Below, piece after piece: positions 1 to 12,430 of a stretch of DNA of 64,000 bases. The first letter of the stretch is position 1. Each line of letters opens with the position of its first letter. Made by a program: the position numbers and the translations under genes. A model generated the notes under the pieces. That model searched no databases and was not told the DNA's origin. It saw only the letters and a program-made list of their open reading frames with translations. The DNA comes from Diaporthe sp. PMI_573. Its lineage: Eukaryota > Ascomycota > Sordariomycetes > Diaporthales > Diaporthaceae. The DNA lies in assembly GCA_021399435.1 (NCBI GenBank), contig JAJTUP010000103.1, forward strand, positions 124,001-188,000, read 5' to 3'.

Positions 1-257
1 CTGCCGCAAATTTAGCGTCACACATCTGAAAAAGAAGATAAATTGTCCTCCCCATCTTGCAGCACTGTACAGTACTGATGCTGTAGTCAATGCGCGCAAA
101 ACAAAGCCTTTTCTCTGTTTATTACATTGTTGCCTGATATTTAATAGACTGAGAAAGGCCCAAGGTCATATCCATTGTTTTGTCTATCTTCGCCATCCGT
201 CTTTCCATAAACCACATCAATCAGCCTGAACCGAAAGACGCCGCCAAAGTTGTCACA

Positions 258-1151
258 ATGCGTGTTTCAGCTGCTGCGGTCGTCTTCATTCTCATGAGCG
301 TCTCGACTGGAGCAACTGGCGTTCGTCACTGCTTTCCTCTTCTTCGCTCCTTAGTCCTGCCTGCTGACGATTTCCTTTCAGAGACTTGGAGATGCTGCAA
401 TCGTCACTAACAACCCTTTTGGAGTTGTGTACAAGGCAACTCTGCCTGACATTCCTTTCAACAAAAACGCTTTCCCTGATGGAGGAAATGTGAAGGGCTC
501 CATATATGCTCTCTCAAGCCCGGATGGTACAGGCGTAACCTTCAAGGTACAATTTTCCGAGTTGCCCAAAGAGGGTGGCCCTTTCTGTGAGTTAAGCTCT
601 CATTTCACTATGATCCTCACTAACAGGCTCTAGTGTATCACCTTCATGAGGCACCGGTTCCAGACGATGGCAATTGCACCGCAACATTAGCTCACCTTGA
701 CCCGTTCAAGCGCAGCGAAGTGATCCCGTGTGACCCTACTGCCCCCCAGACTTGTCAGATTGGCGACCTTTCAGGAAAGCACGGCAACATCACGTCTGAG
801 GTTTTCAACGCTACTTACACTGAAAACTATGTTTCGCTCGAGGAGGGTACTGTTGCCTTTTTCGGAAACAGAAGCTTCGTCCTCCGCTTCGGAAACAAGA
901 CCCGCATCACCTGTGCCAATTTTGAAGGTGTCGACCTCGATGGCTGCACTGCGACTAGGGCTGACCCCTCAATCCCACTCGTCCCCGGATTTAATCCGGG
1001 GACAGCTCCCAACGCCGGTGATGATAGGGGGAATAAGGCCACTGCTAATGGCGCCGGTCCACCAGGGAATATATCTCCTATTCCGGCAGTTAGTAATGCC
1101 AGTGTGTCTACACTAGAAGCCGGAACCGCGGCTTGTGCAGTCATGTTCTAA
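258..1151 (+). CDS. Cu-only superoxide dismutase-like secreted/cell-surface protein, three exons
   Basis: Model: exons 258-320, 382-586 and 634-1151; introns 321-381 (acceptor tttcag, CTGAC branch site) and 587-633 (donor gtgagt). The spliced frame is open and gives 261 aa. Exon 1 encodes a hydrophobic signal peptide starting MRVSAAAVVF. The middle resembles fungal SOD5-type surface dismutases: YHLHEAPVPDDGNC carries two copper-ligand histidines, DLSGKHG the third, and a TRITCANF segment follows. These enzymes disproportionate superoxide at the cell surface and use copper without zinc. The histidine expected just before the NKTR segment is arginine here (LRFGNKTR), so the fourth copper ligand seems missing. 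The C-terminus is Ser/Ala/Pro-rich and ends with a short hydrophobic stretch, so a GPI anchor is possible but weak. The family assignment is by motif recognition; activity is doubtful. Confidence 0.8.
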
Positions 1152-4100
1152 GGGCTACCGGGTGTCGACAAGATAGATAAACGTATTCTGATGAACTGGA
1201 AGATCGCATATGTTCTCGGAGAAGAAACGTAGTGTATGAAGATAGTTGAATCTTGACATCACAATACTGTGGTACACACCACAACTCGGATCAGGACGGC
1301 ACTGATGTTCTTCTGTGACTTGTGGGGGGGGGGGGCAGATGACACGCTTTGCCCAAGAAAGAAAAGTCTCGAAGGGACGAATGGTGTGTCCTTTATAGGC
1401 GGCACATGTGCCAGAGAGAAGTCCCTATTGTCTGGAGACGTAGGCCGTGTTTGAGGAAGACCAGCGTAAGGAAGCACTTGTATTTTGGAGACCCAGTAAA
1501 GAAAGAAAGACACAATAACGCGAAATCCTTAAGCAATCATTTTTAGAAAGGCTTTGTCCACCACGAACGGGGAGCAGGTGCAACCAGTCGTTGGCTGAGG
1601 TATCATTTGAACCTTGGGACCTCGTTAGAGGTGTTAGCATCGGTCTGGAAGCGCCAAACTACGTACGGCCTGGATGGTAAGTTCCAAGAAGTTATAATGC
1701 CGAGGTCAGGTAAAGGCATGGTGGAAAGGTTGAGAACCTGTCACAAGCGAGGACAGAGGTGATTGCTTGACTTTCTTCAATGTCTACGCGCTGAATATCA
1801 GTTTGACTTGATGGGTTATTCTTGCAAAATGGTGCCAACTTTTGGCGCCACGGAGTGCCTCGAACCCTATCTCCTTCGAGCGAGTAATTCTGTCATGCAC
1901 GGAATTCTTAGGCAAAAATACATTTAATTGTCGCGATCGAGGTTACAAAATTGGATTGAGCCAACCTTGGCTGTATGAGGGTAAAGAGATGGCAAGTGAA
2001 CCATAAATGAGCACTGCTCGATTGTTCGCGTAGGGTGCTCCTTGGAAACCCGTATTCAGAGGCATTCCTCTTATTATTGTGACCATTTCTGACAGCCACA
2101 AGGGCTACAGATACTTAAGCTACCATGCATTGCTTCAGTATTGATTGGAGAAAGAGTGTGCAGAGTCTAGAGTAGAGAAAGAAAAATAATTGAATTGTAG
2201 TAGCAATAACTAGAAAAAAGACATGTGGTCAAAATTACAGCGTGGATCCAGAGGTGTGGCAGAATGGGGGCGTGGCGGGATGTGGGCCAGTCATGAGTAA
2301 CGTGAAGGGGAAGTCCTTGCGGCCAGATGCTAATTATGGCAAACATTTCACCCTGTTCGATCATTTCTCCAGATGTGGTCGACCGGTGGTACTCAACGCA
2401 GGTGCATGTGCCGACACTATGGATTTCCAGGTACTCATGTGTATGAAGTCGCACGAGTCAGAATAAGGAGCAGTTGTGGACTATTACTCGAGATTTGATC
2501 GTCCGTAGGCGATATCGGGTCACTAAAATCCTAGATTGTGTGCTGCCCGCGCTTTAGATATCTATAGGTCATGATCAGGAATGCTGTCAAACGCATTTCG
2601 AAACGATTAGAGCATAGGTTTGGGCCCCGCTTGGAATGTTAGATCAGTTCTCAGGTCGGCCCAAAGACTCTTTCGACTTGGTTTCTTTCTCACAAGGACT
2701 TGGAAATTAACATCCGCCGTTGGATTTCGAACTCCTCGGAGTTCACTGAGGCCCCGCGTTCTCCCAGCATGGTTCGTGTTTCATACATTCTTTTGCACCC
2801 AGCCTGACGACAATTTTTTCTGTATCTCCGAGTGATATATAAGGTGCAAATTGATGTGGCTCCAATGACTCCGATGACCAAGAGCGGGATTATCCATGTT
2901 TCTTTTCTGGTATGTTCACGAGTGTAAGGAGGCAAGAGCTCGCAACGAACTTGTGCTTGCCATCTCTTAAACATGTGCATGCCTATATCGCGAGCGTGCA
3001 GGAGTTGGCATGTATCTTGAAATCCCATCACGTCAGAAATAGATGTGCTATTATATTACCAGTTAAGAGCATACATAGCTTCCGCTTTTGCAACATTTGT
3101 CAGATTTCTGAAAGTGTCCCACCTAGTGCCATTTTACACTGTACACTTCGACGACCGTGGTTGAGTGACTTAGCGTTGTATTTTATGATCAATGAGTAGT
3201 ATTGCCCCGCACTTGTCAACGCGTACCTCGTTAAAGGTAACCCAACAAATCATTTGCACTGTAGCTGAGGGACAAATATCGTTGGCCAGGGTGCTGTACT
3301 TGCTCAAACCTTAGAGTACCCGCAAAAATTGGCCATCACCGGTACTTTTGCTTGACAGTCGGCTCCCGTCTTGACATTTCCGAAAGGGCTGAGGCTTTGC
3401 TAAGTAGATCGATGTGACTCTAAGTCCTCTCCAAAGTCTGAGAAACGAGCTATGGAGTTCTGAGAGGAAGGCACATATGCTCAAAACTGGTACCGTATTA
3501 ATTCACCAAATTCGCCCAAACCCCTGTCATCGCCCTTCCTTAACACAGTCTAAGGATGGTTTAGGGTTTTCGTTGAGCCACATTGAACCACCAGATCTCT
3601 CCACTTTTCCTTTGAATACAGAGTTCAATTGGCTTCTGCCACAGACAGGGGGTTGGACGAATTTGGTGAATTAATACGGTACTGCAGCATCGACTCTCAT
3701 GTACTTCTTGATTCCACGTTAATTCTCAAACTCCGGGATCATCAGTCGGATGGCCCGCTAAGCCCAAGGCTTTGGTTGGCTGTCAACATTGAAACTGATG
3801 GTAATCGTTGACTTAAATTCCACATTACCAAGGCTTACCGAGGAATTGAGCTGCCAACTCAATGGAAGGATGTGGGATTTAATTGGACCGGAAAGAAGGA
3901 AGGCTCTGAATACCTCTACAAGTGCTTACTACTCGAATATCATGATTGGCCATTGATTTCCCACGTAGGCAACTATTTATCAGCCAGTAAGATCTTGAGT
4001 TATGAATCATCACGGACTGTGCCAAACTACAGCCAATCAGATGAATAGAAACAGGACCAATAGAAGATCACCAGTTCAACTCTGCTTAGCACGGGATATG

Positions 4101-5020
4101 CGGCCTGAGCTACGGAAGCAGTCATCGAGAGCACGATCAAGTACTGTGCTGTACAGTACGGACACAATATCTGTCTCTTGATCAATCAAGCTAGTGCTCA
4201 CACTAACTAGTCACATTTCAACAAAGCCTTGTTTCAGTCGCAACGTTCCAACGTCACATTCTCATCATTATTTCCACGTGGAATCAGGGCTGCTGAACGA
4301 GTCCACGACGGTCTGGGGATATGGCCATGGGAGAACTTCACACATCCTTCGATTAATAGACCTGACCTAAACCCACCTGTTTGGTCGACTGAGCTTTTGG
4401 AGAGCATGAGCGCTCTCGTTGACTCTACAATTAGACATGATTGGCATAACCTGGAACCGTTTTTGGGCACAAAAGAAAGCCCGATAGACTTGACGGAAGA
4501 CTGAGACAGATGGAAAGGCCCTGGTGCATCCAGACTGATGGTCCCTTGGGCAACCTGGGCATGAGTGGACCAGGCTGGGCGCGGGGTTGGACGTGTTTAG
4601 GTAGTTAAGGAGGGTTATAGAATTGGTGGGTGGTATAGTTGATGGCCGCAGAACGCGCACAGGCTCATAACATTCAGTCTTATGCCAAAGTCTGCTGACG
4701 AAAGGCAGTGGAGATCAGAAAGCTGGTGGTAGGGCTCGTTGCCCTTTCTATGTCCCTTCTGCCAGCAGTCTGCATCGCTCTGCTGAGGCTGTGAAACTGC
4801 GCTCTGGGGTTTGTTATCGTGAAACCAGACCGACCTAGTCTCACCGTCCTGCTGGCGGCCGCTATTAGCAATTTGCTTTCTCGGTATCTTCAACGTCGAT
4901 CCCATAACCCACTCAAATGGTGTAGCGGGAATATACCCAAATGGGCCACACATCCGCTACCAACGGCGTATAAAGACTAAGGAGGGCTTGGTCCACGGCT
5001 ATAGATGTATCAGCGCAGAC
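1152..5020. other. Gene-poor stretch
   Basis: No convincing gene. It has a 12-G run near 1324. A minus-strand ORF at 2690-3031 has one clear hydrophobic segment (TWIIPLLVIGVIGATSI) followed by basic residues and could be a single-pass membrane protein remnant. A plus-strand ORF at 4229-4504 ends in SPIDLTED, a possible SUMO-interaction-like tail, but no start context or family is recognised. Confidence 0.4.
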
Positions 5021-5103
5021 TTCAATTCAAGTAATTCAAGTTCGGGGGTATAACTTGATTACTTGAAACAAAATCGTCCATGAACTTACTTAACTTGAAT
5101 TGA
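5021..5103. repeat. Imperfect inverted repeat (MITE-like hairpin)
   Basis: TTCAATTCAAGTAATTCAAG at 5021 pairs with the complement of ACTTACTTAACTTGAATTGA at 5084-5103. The motif resembles the CAATTCAA/AACTTGA subterminal repeats of the hAT elements in this window, so it may be a small non-autonomous derivative or a solo end. Confidence 0.4.
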
Positions 5104-5174
5104 TATACTTGTATAGCAGCGGCTCGAAGAGAAGTTCTCAGACTAGACGGCGATCCTAAACCACCTGAAGACAC

Positions 5175-5620
5175 ATGCTGGATAAGAAAATAGGTGATGT
5201 AGCAAGTGGGAAAGAAGGGCCTGGAACTATGAGCTTGGAGTTGAGAAATGCCGCTGCGAACATCGGGGGTAAAAGATACACAAGAGTCAAGTTTCACGGA
5301 GTTAGGGACAAGAAAGCACCAGACGATTCCTACTACTTCATAGAATGTTTTTCCATAAACGAAGAAGTCCAAGCGCTATATCTCATTCAAATCAACTGGG
5401 CCGGTCTCAGCAGCAAGAAACTAGCGGAGAAGGCGGAGCAATACATCCAACTTTCCAATGGGAAGGCCCACACTGTCATCAACGTCGACATGAATCAGAT
5501 ATACCTTAACTCCAACATGGAAAAGCTTTGAAGGAAGACGACAAGGGTCTGGCCCCAGAATTGATGTCCGTATGGAGGCGTGTGATAGGGAAGGCGAGGG
5601 CCAGCAAGTTACAGCGCCAC
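5175..5620 (+). pseudogene. Fragment of an unrecognised conserved-looking fungal gene
   Basis: A 118-aa ORF (5175-5531) looks coding by composition, with segments such as KFHGVRDKK and YYFIECFSINEE and a helix SSKKLAEKAEQYIQL. Similar-looking sequence continues in another frame from 5528 (KEDDKGLAPELMSVWRR), which suggests a frameshift near 5530. No start context, intron or domain is recognised. It is probably a degenerate partial copy of a fungal hypothetical protein; function unknown. Confidence 0.3.
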
Positions 5621-6568
5621 AACTGGACTTTGAGAAAGTATGCCGTTTCGCTCATTGCATTTACAAATTTGCAAATTTTAAGGGTAAAGGGTTTCCTTCA
5701 GACCAGACTTTCTAGAATATAATACCTTACACGGTCATTGAGACAATATTTTTTATTATTCAACATAGAATATGATTCTCCAACGCAGATTCCCATCAGC
5801 GCCGCTCAGTTTTGCGTAAGGGTATCCTCCATTGGCGGGGTTGGGCTCATCTGGCCTACCTGCTGGAAAACCTAGACGTGATTGGTCATGCCTATAATCC
5901 GTAACCGTATGGAAGAGCTGCGCCCCTCCCTCCAGTGTATCTTGGCCTGCCATCCGTGCGAGCTTATCCTCGTCACCACCGCTGCCAAGCATGATGCTTC
6001 ACCAACGCCCAACCCCCATCCAAGCTTCATCCTCCCACAAATGATGTCTCTTCGCCCCGTCATTCCAACGCATTGACACACACTATTGAGTCCTAGGCGA
6101 AGCTGGCGCCGATAGTATATGCGTATCAGGCGGAAGTAGCATTACAAATCTGAAGCTGCTTCAACCAAGAAGACAAGCGCCTGCAGTGCAAGTTTGAGAA
6201 AGAATAGCGGGATGTTGACGATATATGTAGGGGGCTGCGATTATGGTTCCAAAATTAGTATGGGTCGCACAGAAACCTTGCTGAGTGAGATCTTCTTTCA
6301 GGAGGCGGCCTCAGCGCTTTGTCTTTTTGAAGCAGTTGTGACAGTTCAAACCATTCTTTTATACTTCGGAACAGGGATGACGAATCCGATTCATTCGGAG
6401 ACGTGGAGATATTCAAGGGAAAGGCACCAATATATCAGCCAATTGCACTCGTGACTCGTTTCAAGGTCACATCTCAATAAGTTTCCCATCTTCGCCAGGT
6501 TCGCTTTGCAGGGCAATTCCACACGAACAGGCCGTGCTTATAAGGAGCTGCTCCAACCCCGTGAGCTA
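5621..6568. other. Intergenic, no supported gene
   Basis: Overlapping short ORFs on both strands; none shows a recognisable domain. The minus-strand ORF at 5756-5992 has a fairly coding-like composition but no identifiable family. Confidence 0.4.
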
Positions 6569-7321
6569 CTATGTACAGCCAAGGCTGTCCCGAATCTCCT
6601 GAATAGCCTCCATGTCGCATTCCGCTGAAGACCGATTGTATTGACGTCCATACCCATCGATAGGCCCCTTCCACCCAGTGACTAGCCCGCCCTTGGTGAG
6701 AATGTTGCCTAATGGAGCGCACGAGTCAAGGTCGATCAAGACAGCCTGCCCTTTATTGTCAAGCATAATGTTGGATGGGTTAATATCGTTGTGCGCCAGG
6801 CCTAACGAGTGTAGGTGCTTCGCCGCTGCTTCAATCTGGTCCATGCAGTCGATGCGCTGCTGAGAAGTAAACTCTTCTTGTGTCTCGCGCTGAAGATAAT
6901 CACACAACGACTTCCTATATCTCTTCAGTGCCAGGCGCACGATCCGGCCGCCTTCCACGACACAGCCGGGATAGCTGTCTAGGTTGTGATGAGGATTACC
7001 TCGTATTTTCTCGTGGATCCTTGCCTCGTTGAGAAGCCGTACAGCTAGATCGTCGCTGTTGTCCCGGTAGTGACACGGCCTCGGCGCCTTAAGGTATACG
7101 GCTTTGTTGTCGACTGCCTGCTGCAGTGTATACTCGGTAAGTTCCTCGTTGGGAAAGACAGGGTACATCTTGTCCTTGGGAACCGGCCGGAGGAGTTTGA
7201 CTAGTTCATCGAATCTCGACAAGTCATGTTGGACACCGTCATGAGGCCATTCTTTGCGGTACTCTTCCCGCCGAAGCCCGCCATACCAAGCATTGTATCC
7301 TTCGTAAACTTCAAAGCTCAA
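6569..7321 (-). CDS. Protein-kinase-like protein (fungal-specific, compact)
   Basis: Intronless 250-aa ORF. Kinase landmarks in order: a probable ATP-binding lysine in AVYLKAP (about residue 75), an alpha-C glutamate in LLNEARIHEKI (about 97), a catalytic loop AHNDINPSNIMLD (about 177, HxDxxxxN type) and a metal-binding IDLDS in place of DFG (about 196). It ends shortly after helix-F-like sequence, so the C-lobe is shorter than in a standard 270-aa domain. Such degenerate kinases are common in filamentous fungi. With Asn replacing Arg in the HRD motif it is probably a non-RD kinase; activity cannot be told from sequence. The nearest start is the ATG at 7321 (MSFEVYEGY). It faces hAT1, about 460 bp away. 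Confidence 0.65.
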   Translation of the reverse strand: MSFEVYEGYNAWYGGLRREEYRKEWPHDGVQHDLSRFDELVKLLRPVPKDKMYPVFPNEELTEYTLQQAVDNKAVYLKAPRPCHYRDNSDDLAVRLLNEARIHEKIRGNPHHNLDSYPGCVVEGGRIVRLALKRYRKSLCDYLQRETQEEFTSQQRIDCMDQIEAAAKHLHSLGLAHNDINPSNIMLDNKGQAVLIDLDSCAPLGNILTKGGLVTGWKGPIDGYGRQYNRSSAECDMEAIQEIRDSLGCT

Positions 7322-7785
7322 GTAGCCACCTGTCTTCTAGTCGAATGTCTGAGGATCCTGTCCGTCGTCTAGGATGTGAAGAGTTTGAATACTAATAGAG
7401 CGCTGTGGCATCTGGTTGAACAGTGCCATTGCAGTGACAGCATGGGCGGGGTTGGGTGGTTGCACAGTCAGTCTTGTGCTGGAACCAAGTAGGGGCTAGG
7501 CTGGCTTGTGTATGTACACGTGATCCAAGGTCATCACGGGGTTAAATTCACCCGGCCAGTTTTCTTTCGTTCCTCGCTAAGCAAAGATCTCCATGCTGCG
7601 CGGCACCACCTGTCCGCAACCTGGAATACCACTGGCATCTGCCCAATGGCATCGATTGTTGAAGCGCCCGTCTGTTGTGGTGGCCGCTTCCAGACATGAT
7701 GAACGACTGCACGATCTAACTCTGGAGAATACACAGCTCATGCAGCCGGGCGACGCAAGAGCACAATGACGGCACCGGTCTGGCC

Positions 7786-10129
7786 CCAAGGTGGCGATCA
7801 ACTCCACCACAAATCCACCAGTGGAGGAGTGGACACCCACATCCACATCCACTCAATTCAATCAACGCGTCGCCGGATGACTAATCAATTCAATTTATCT
7901 CAACAGTGGGTTGAAGTGAGTTGATCTGGGTGGAGCAAGCAGGGATATGCGCGTCGTCAGGGGTACACCACACGCGTTCATGAATCCCCAGGACCGCGTT
8001 CGTGTCTCGTCTTTGCACCGTTTGAGATATCTACGATCAGCAGCTTTATGAAAATGGCCCAGACAACTATCGATGAGTCTATCCTGGTTAAGGAGAACAC
8101 TACAGCGCCAGCTCTACCCACGACAGACGCTGATGAGTCGGTTCTTTGGGCTAAATTCCGCGGTTACTCCTGGTCGGAGCGATCGAGAGACCTTTCCTCG
8201 TGGGTTTGGCCCTTTGGCTTCGACATACAGAACGACAAAGAGAGACGATGGGTCTGCAAAACATGTGTATTGAAGAGGAGGACACCAATTGCCAGCTATA
8301 AGGCCGAGGGCACCCAGAATATCGAACGTCACCTCGATGAGACCCACAAAATCCGTGACCCAACGGGGAAGCGCAAACGACCCTTGAAGAAGGCGTACCC
8401 ATCTGTTGCCGACCGCTTGTGTATGGATAGAGAAGACCCTCAGCAGCAAGCCATTGTCAACGCTTATATCAAGCGTTTTGATCGAACCCAATTTCAGAAA
8501 CTCATCGTCAACTGGGTTGTCGAACGGCAGCAATCCTTCAGAGAGGTAGAGAGCGAGAGTCTCCGAGCTATCTTCGAATACCTCAATCCCTCTATTTCAG
8601 TCCAGGATGCGCACATCAACCACGACACCGTTCGACACCAAATCACTAATGCTTATAATCAACATAAGCAGACGATTATCCATACTCTTGCTCGCGCTCC
8701 CGGCCAGATTCATATCTCCTTCGATGGGTGGCGATCCCGCAACCGCCATGCTCTATATGGGATCTGCGCCTTCTTTCGAGATGAGAATAATCGGCCTATG
8801 AAAGTGGTCTTAAGTATCCCCGAGATTGCAGAACGACACTTTGGGGAGACGATTGGTGCTCAGATCCTCAGCATTATTCACGAGTTCAAGATCGAAGAGA
8901 AAGTCGGCTATTTCTGCCTCGACAACGCAGCCAATAATGATACCGCCATGGAGACTATTGCCGATGAGCTTGGCTTTGAGCTTAAAGCCCGCCGTGGGCG
9001 TTGCTTCGGCCATATTGTGAATCTCGTCGCTAAGACCCTTCTCTTTGGCAAAGGCTGCGGAGCATTCGAGGCTGATCTGCAAGCCCAGAAGCTTGCTGAG
9101 GCTGGACATGAGTTGTAGATGAGGAAGGGCCCAGTTGGCAAGATCCATAACCTCGTTGTGTGGATTCGTGGCAGCGACACGCTTACTCACCTACTCTCTA
9201 ACCTTGAAGAGGCAAAGGAGACGATTAACCAGTACGCCGAACCAGAACACTTCCGAGTAAATGTTCAACTGGCTTGAGAGAAGCTCAACGAGTATTACAA
9301 TAAGCTCGACGACACTCCAATGTACTACGCCGCCCTAGCCTTCCACCCCGCGTTTGGTTGGAATGTCGTTGAGCGTGAGTGGGATACTCGACCGGAATGG
9401 GTCCGAAACGCGAAGAAGATGGTTAAACAGGTGTGGGACGACTGCTACTCGAAACTTGAAATTACTCATATGAGCGGCGAGCCTGTTGCGAAGAGGAGGA
9501 AGACGTTCCATAATAAGTTCAGCCAGTTTAAGGAAGGTAAGAGGCGGAAAGCCTTGATATCGCCATCAGCTAGCTCGGTAGGCGACGAATACGAGCGCTG
9601 GCTGCTAGTATGAGTACTGGCATTCTAGGCGCAAGAAGTTCCCGAGGCTATCGATAATGGCCCTTGACTTCTTATCGATCCCACTAATGTCTGCTGAGTG
9701 CGAGAGGCTATTTTCGGCCGCTGGGCGCATGGTTGGCCCCATTCGGAGTCGACTGGAAGCCACGATGATTGGGATGGCTCAGTGTCTCCGATCTTGGCTG
9801 TGTTCTGGACTAGTTGACGAGCTCGAGAGCTTCTTGCTCGTGAATCCTAAAATCTCCAGGGGCAAGGACACGAGCTATAGTGAAGAAGAGGAGGCATGGT
9901 TAGCTGCAGAACGAGAGCACGAGAGTGACGAGACGGCCTGTGGGGAGAACGAGAAAGGATTGATCATGTATTGATTGTCAAACATTTGTTCTACCGGATG
10001 TCAATTCCACCCACTTCAACTCCACAGGGAGCTGCGGTTGATCAACTCCACACAGGTGATGCGGTGGGACGTCCACTCAATTCAATATGCCCTCGATAGT
10101 GGATTGAATTGAGTTGATCGCCACCTTGG
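7786..10129 (+). mobile_element. hAT1: hAT-superfamily DNA transposon with terminal inverted repeats
   Basis: The ends match as inverted repeats: CCAAGGTGGCGATCAACTC at 7786-7804 and its reverse complement ending at 10129. Inside both ends are clusters of short CAATTCAA/GAGTTGA subterminal motifs typical of hAT elements. The interior carries one transposase reading on the plus strand. No convincing 8-bp target duplication was found (flanks gtctggcc and cagttccc), so one flank may have been rearranged. Length about 2.34 kb. Confidence 0.8.
8048..9974 (+). pseudogene. hAT1 transposase, inactivated
   Basis: The first 356 aa are open: a BED-type zinc finger (WVCKTC with RHLDETH, residues about 70-100), then the RNase-H-like core with HISFDGW and CLDNAANNDTAM. 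Breaks: an in-frame TAG at 9116-9118 where the relative hAT3 has Trp (DLW before RRRGPVGK), a TGA at 9275-9277, and a frameshift near 9610. After the frameshift the reading continues as a WHSRRKKF segment and the C-terminal dimerisation domain (DFLSIPLMSAECERLFSAAGR, from 9657). Compared with hAT3 about 130 residues are missing between GSDTLTHLL and NLEEAKE (around 9188), including the DNDTRW region. Both stops fit TGG to TAG/TGA changes. Not functional. Confidence 0.85.
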
Positions 10130-12430
10130 CAGTTCCCAAGGGCCCAGGCAGCGAGCCTGCCTCTAATTAGTAAGAAAATATGCCAGCCATAGAGCATTAG
10201 TGTTTGGACGGTGCTCCTCCCATGATAGGGGGCCGTTGGCACCCTTCTCATAGGCCTTATTGTGTGATCTTGTCGGCAGGCATATTTGATTTCCTTTCAG
10301 CAGATAAGATCGCATCTGCCGGTAAAACTTGCATTGTGGGTTATGGGTGCTGGTGAACAGGCTGAAAGCTTTCTGCAGCCGCGCTGCTACGCAGTTCATT
10401 CTTTGCAGTGATTTGCTGGATCACTACATGAACCTGTGTGTCAGAGTACACGTGAACTAATCCATTCAAATCACTGCCCCGCCCTCCCCTGCGTCACCAT
10501 ATTACCCCATGTCAACAACCTGAATTCTACTGATGACTTCTCTCCTTTTACTCTGGGTTGCACCACTTGGGTTGTAAACGTTCACTCCTCTCAGCGAAGC
10601 GATATGATCGGATTGAACGCTCTTTTTGTGTGACGCCCGTCCTTGATCCAGTATATTAATCCACATGGTTAAAGACCAGGCCATTGGGCGGCGGACCGCC
10701 TGGACGGAACTTGCCAGCTGGAAGACCGGTATGGTCGTGCTTCAAGGAATCGAGGATGCCCCGGTGAACCTCGCCTCCTAGTCGGCATTCGGACATCTCC
10801 ATATCATGTATGTCACGAGCTGCGTGACAAGGAAAACTGGAGGTGGATGATCTGTGTGGGTTTTTAACAGTGTGAGATAGCGCCATGACAATTTCCGCCA
10901 TTAGAACAGTTAGCACTGTCCCTTTGTCTGCCTATTGAACACGGATTTTCAGAATGATATGGTTCCTTCAATTGTTTTGCATAGGTTATTGCAGACTTCC
11001 ACAATAGAAGGCCTTGGGATGCTGGCTACTTAGGTACCCTGTCTGTTTCATCGGTTGTTCCCAACCGCTGCCTGGCTAGATCGAGTCCAGCCTCAATCTT
11101 GTTATGATTATTTTCAATATTCTTCACCCTTCCCATCATGTCCTTTGTTTTCGCCAGCTCTGATTGAAGCTTATGCGTGTCTCTAACATGAGTGTTATTG
11201 AAGCGTGACCTTTGGCCTCTTGAAGTATCACTTACTTATCTAATACGTCCTTCAATTCGGTTCCAGACCTCTCTGCCACTTGTTTTGCTTCTTCTGAATT
11301 ATTCATGCTGCAGGTGCGAGGTGTTGAAAGCGAAAGGTTCTTCCAAAGGAATTCAATGTCATGATGGAAATCACTCTCTCTAAGCGCACTTTGTACACGG
11401 GATGTCATGCAATATATATATCCTCAGGCTGACTTTTCTACAGATAGGTATTACGAGACAGAGGCAAGTTGGAGAAGCAAAATTCGATGGAGCAAGTGAT
11501 TACGTACCCTCGTGTGGCGGGTTCCATTGCTTTGGCTTGGAGAAGGGTGGATATCGCATCACACTGCAGCAATGAATCTGTCCGGGCTTGCCAGGGAGAC
11601 TGACGAGATTGAGGGCCGTGCTAGGCCAAACTTATGGTGGCCGCCAATGGGTCACCATTGCCAAAAAGCCTTCCTTCTCAATTGAGGCGCAACATTGCAG
11701 TACCGCCTCCATTCTACGGGCCTGCAGCAGTGTACAATCACTCATCACCAGGCAAGGCTTGCTGCCGGGGTCCTTCCCACCAGTAGGATAACGAGCCGGA
11801 AAGTCTGCCCCGGATGATTTCCTCTGCTGATCGCACGCTGCCGAGAGAACAGGACACAGGAAGCAAGCATCTACACAATCGCACTACTGCGAAGTTCAAT
11901 TCTGGGGTTCTCGGCAACCAACGACATGACCCACTCGATATAGTGATGGGCTCGAGGATTCAGCAATACTATTCCGCATGTTACGTGCTCCCCGTGAGGA
12001 TTTGTCAAGCTGCTCATTCAATCTTGCGTCGCATACCGACCCTAATGACACCAAATCTCTCTCAGTGCACGGGTCACAAGTGATTTGTGCGCGGAGCGGT
12101 AGACAGCGTCGCATTCCCGTCACAAAGCCGCGCTAATGCGAGGTTCAATTCTGGCGCTCTCAATAACCCAGATATGCCACAGAGCCCCCACCCTCATCCC
12201 CTCCAAGCGGGGGATAGCCCGATCATTCATCCGGGACGTTGAATTTTGCACTCCCCTGCAAGACTGAGGTCTCTCTGCATTTGATTAGGAAGGGATCGCC
12301 CCTTGGTGCCCCACCTAAAATACCACCTAAAAGACCAAGACTTCCGGTACTTCAAAGTACATCCAGAGCTTTCTACTCGGGGGTCTGGGGGGGGCTACCC
12401 CCTAGTAGGGGTTTGGGCCAAAGCCCCCAT
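10130..12430. other. Gene-poor stretch
   Basis: No gene supported. It holds degenerate repeats (see 11880-14550) and, at 12366-12430, a G/C-rich tract with a near-palindrome GGGGTTTGGGCCAAAGCCCC just before the telomere-like repeats. Confidence 0.4.

Noticed and set aside
827..1144. Minus-strand ORF opposite the superoxide-dismutase exon
   Set aside because: Antisense shadow of a supported coding exon; no domain.
8114..8533. Minus-strand ORFs opposite the hAT1 transposase
   Set aside because: Shadows of the transposase reading; composition only.
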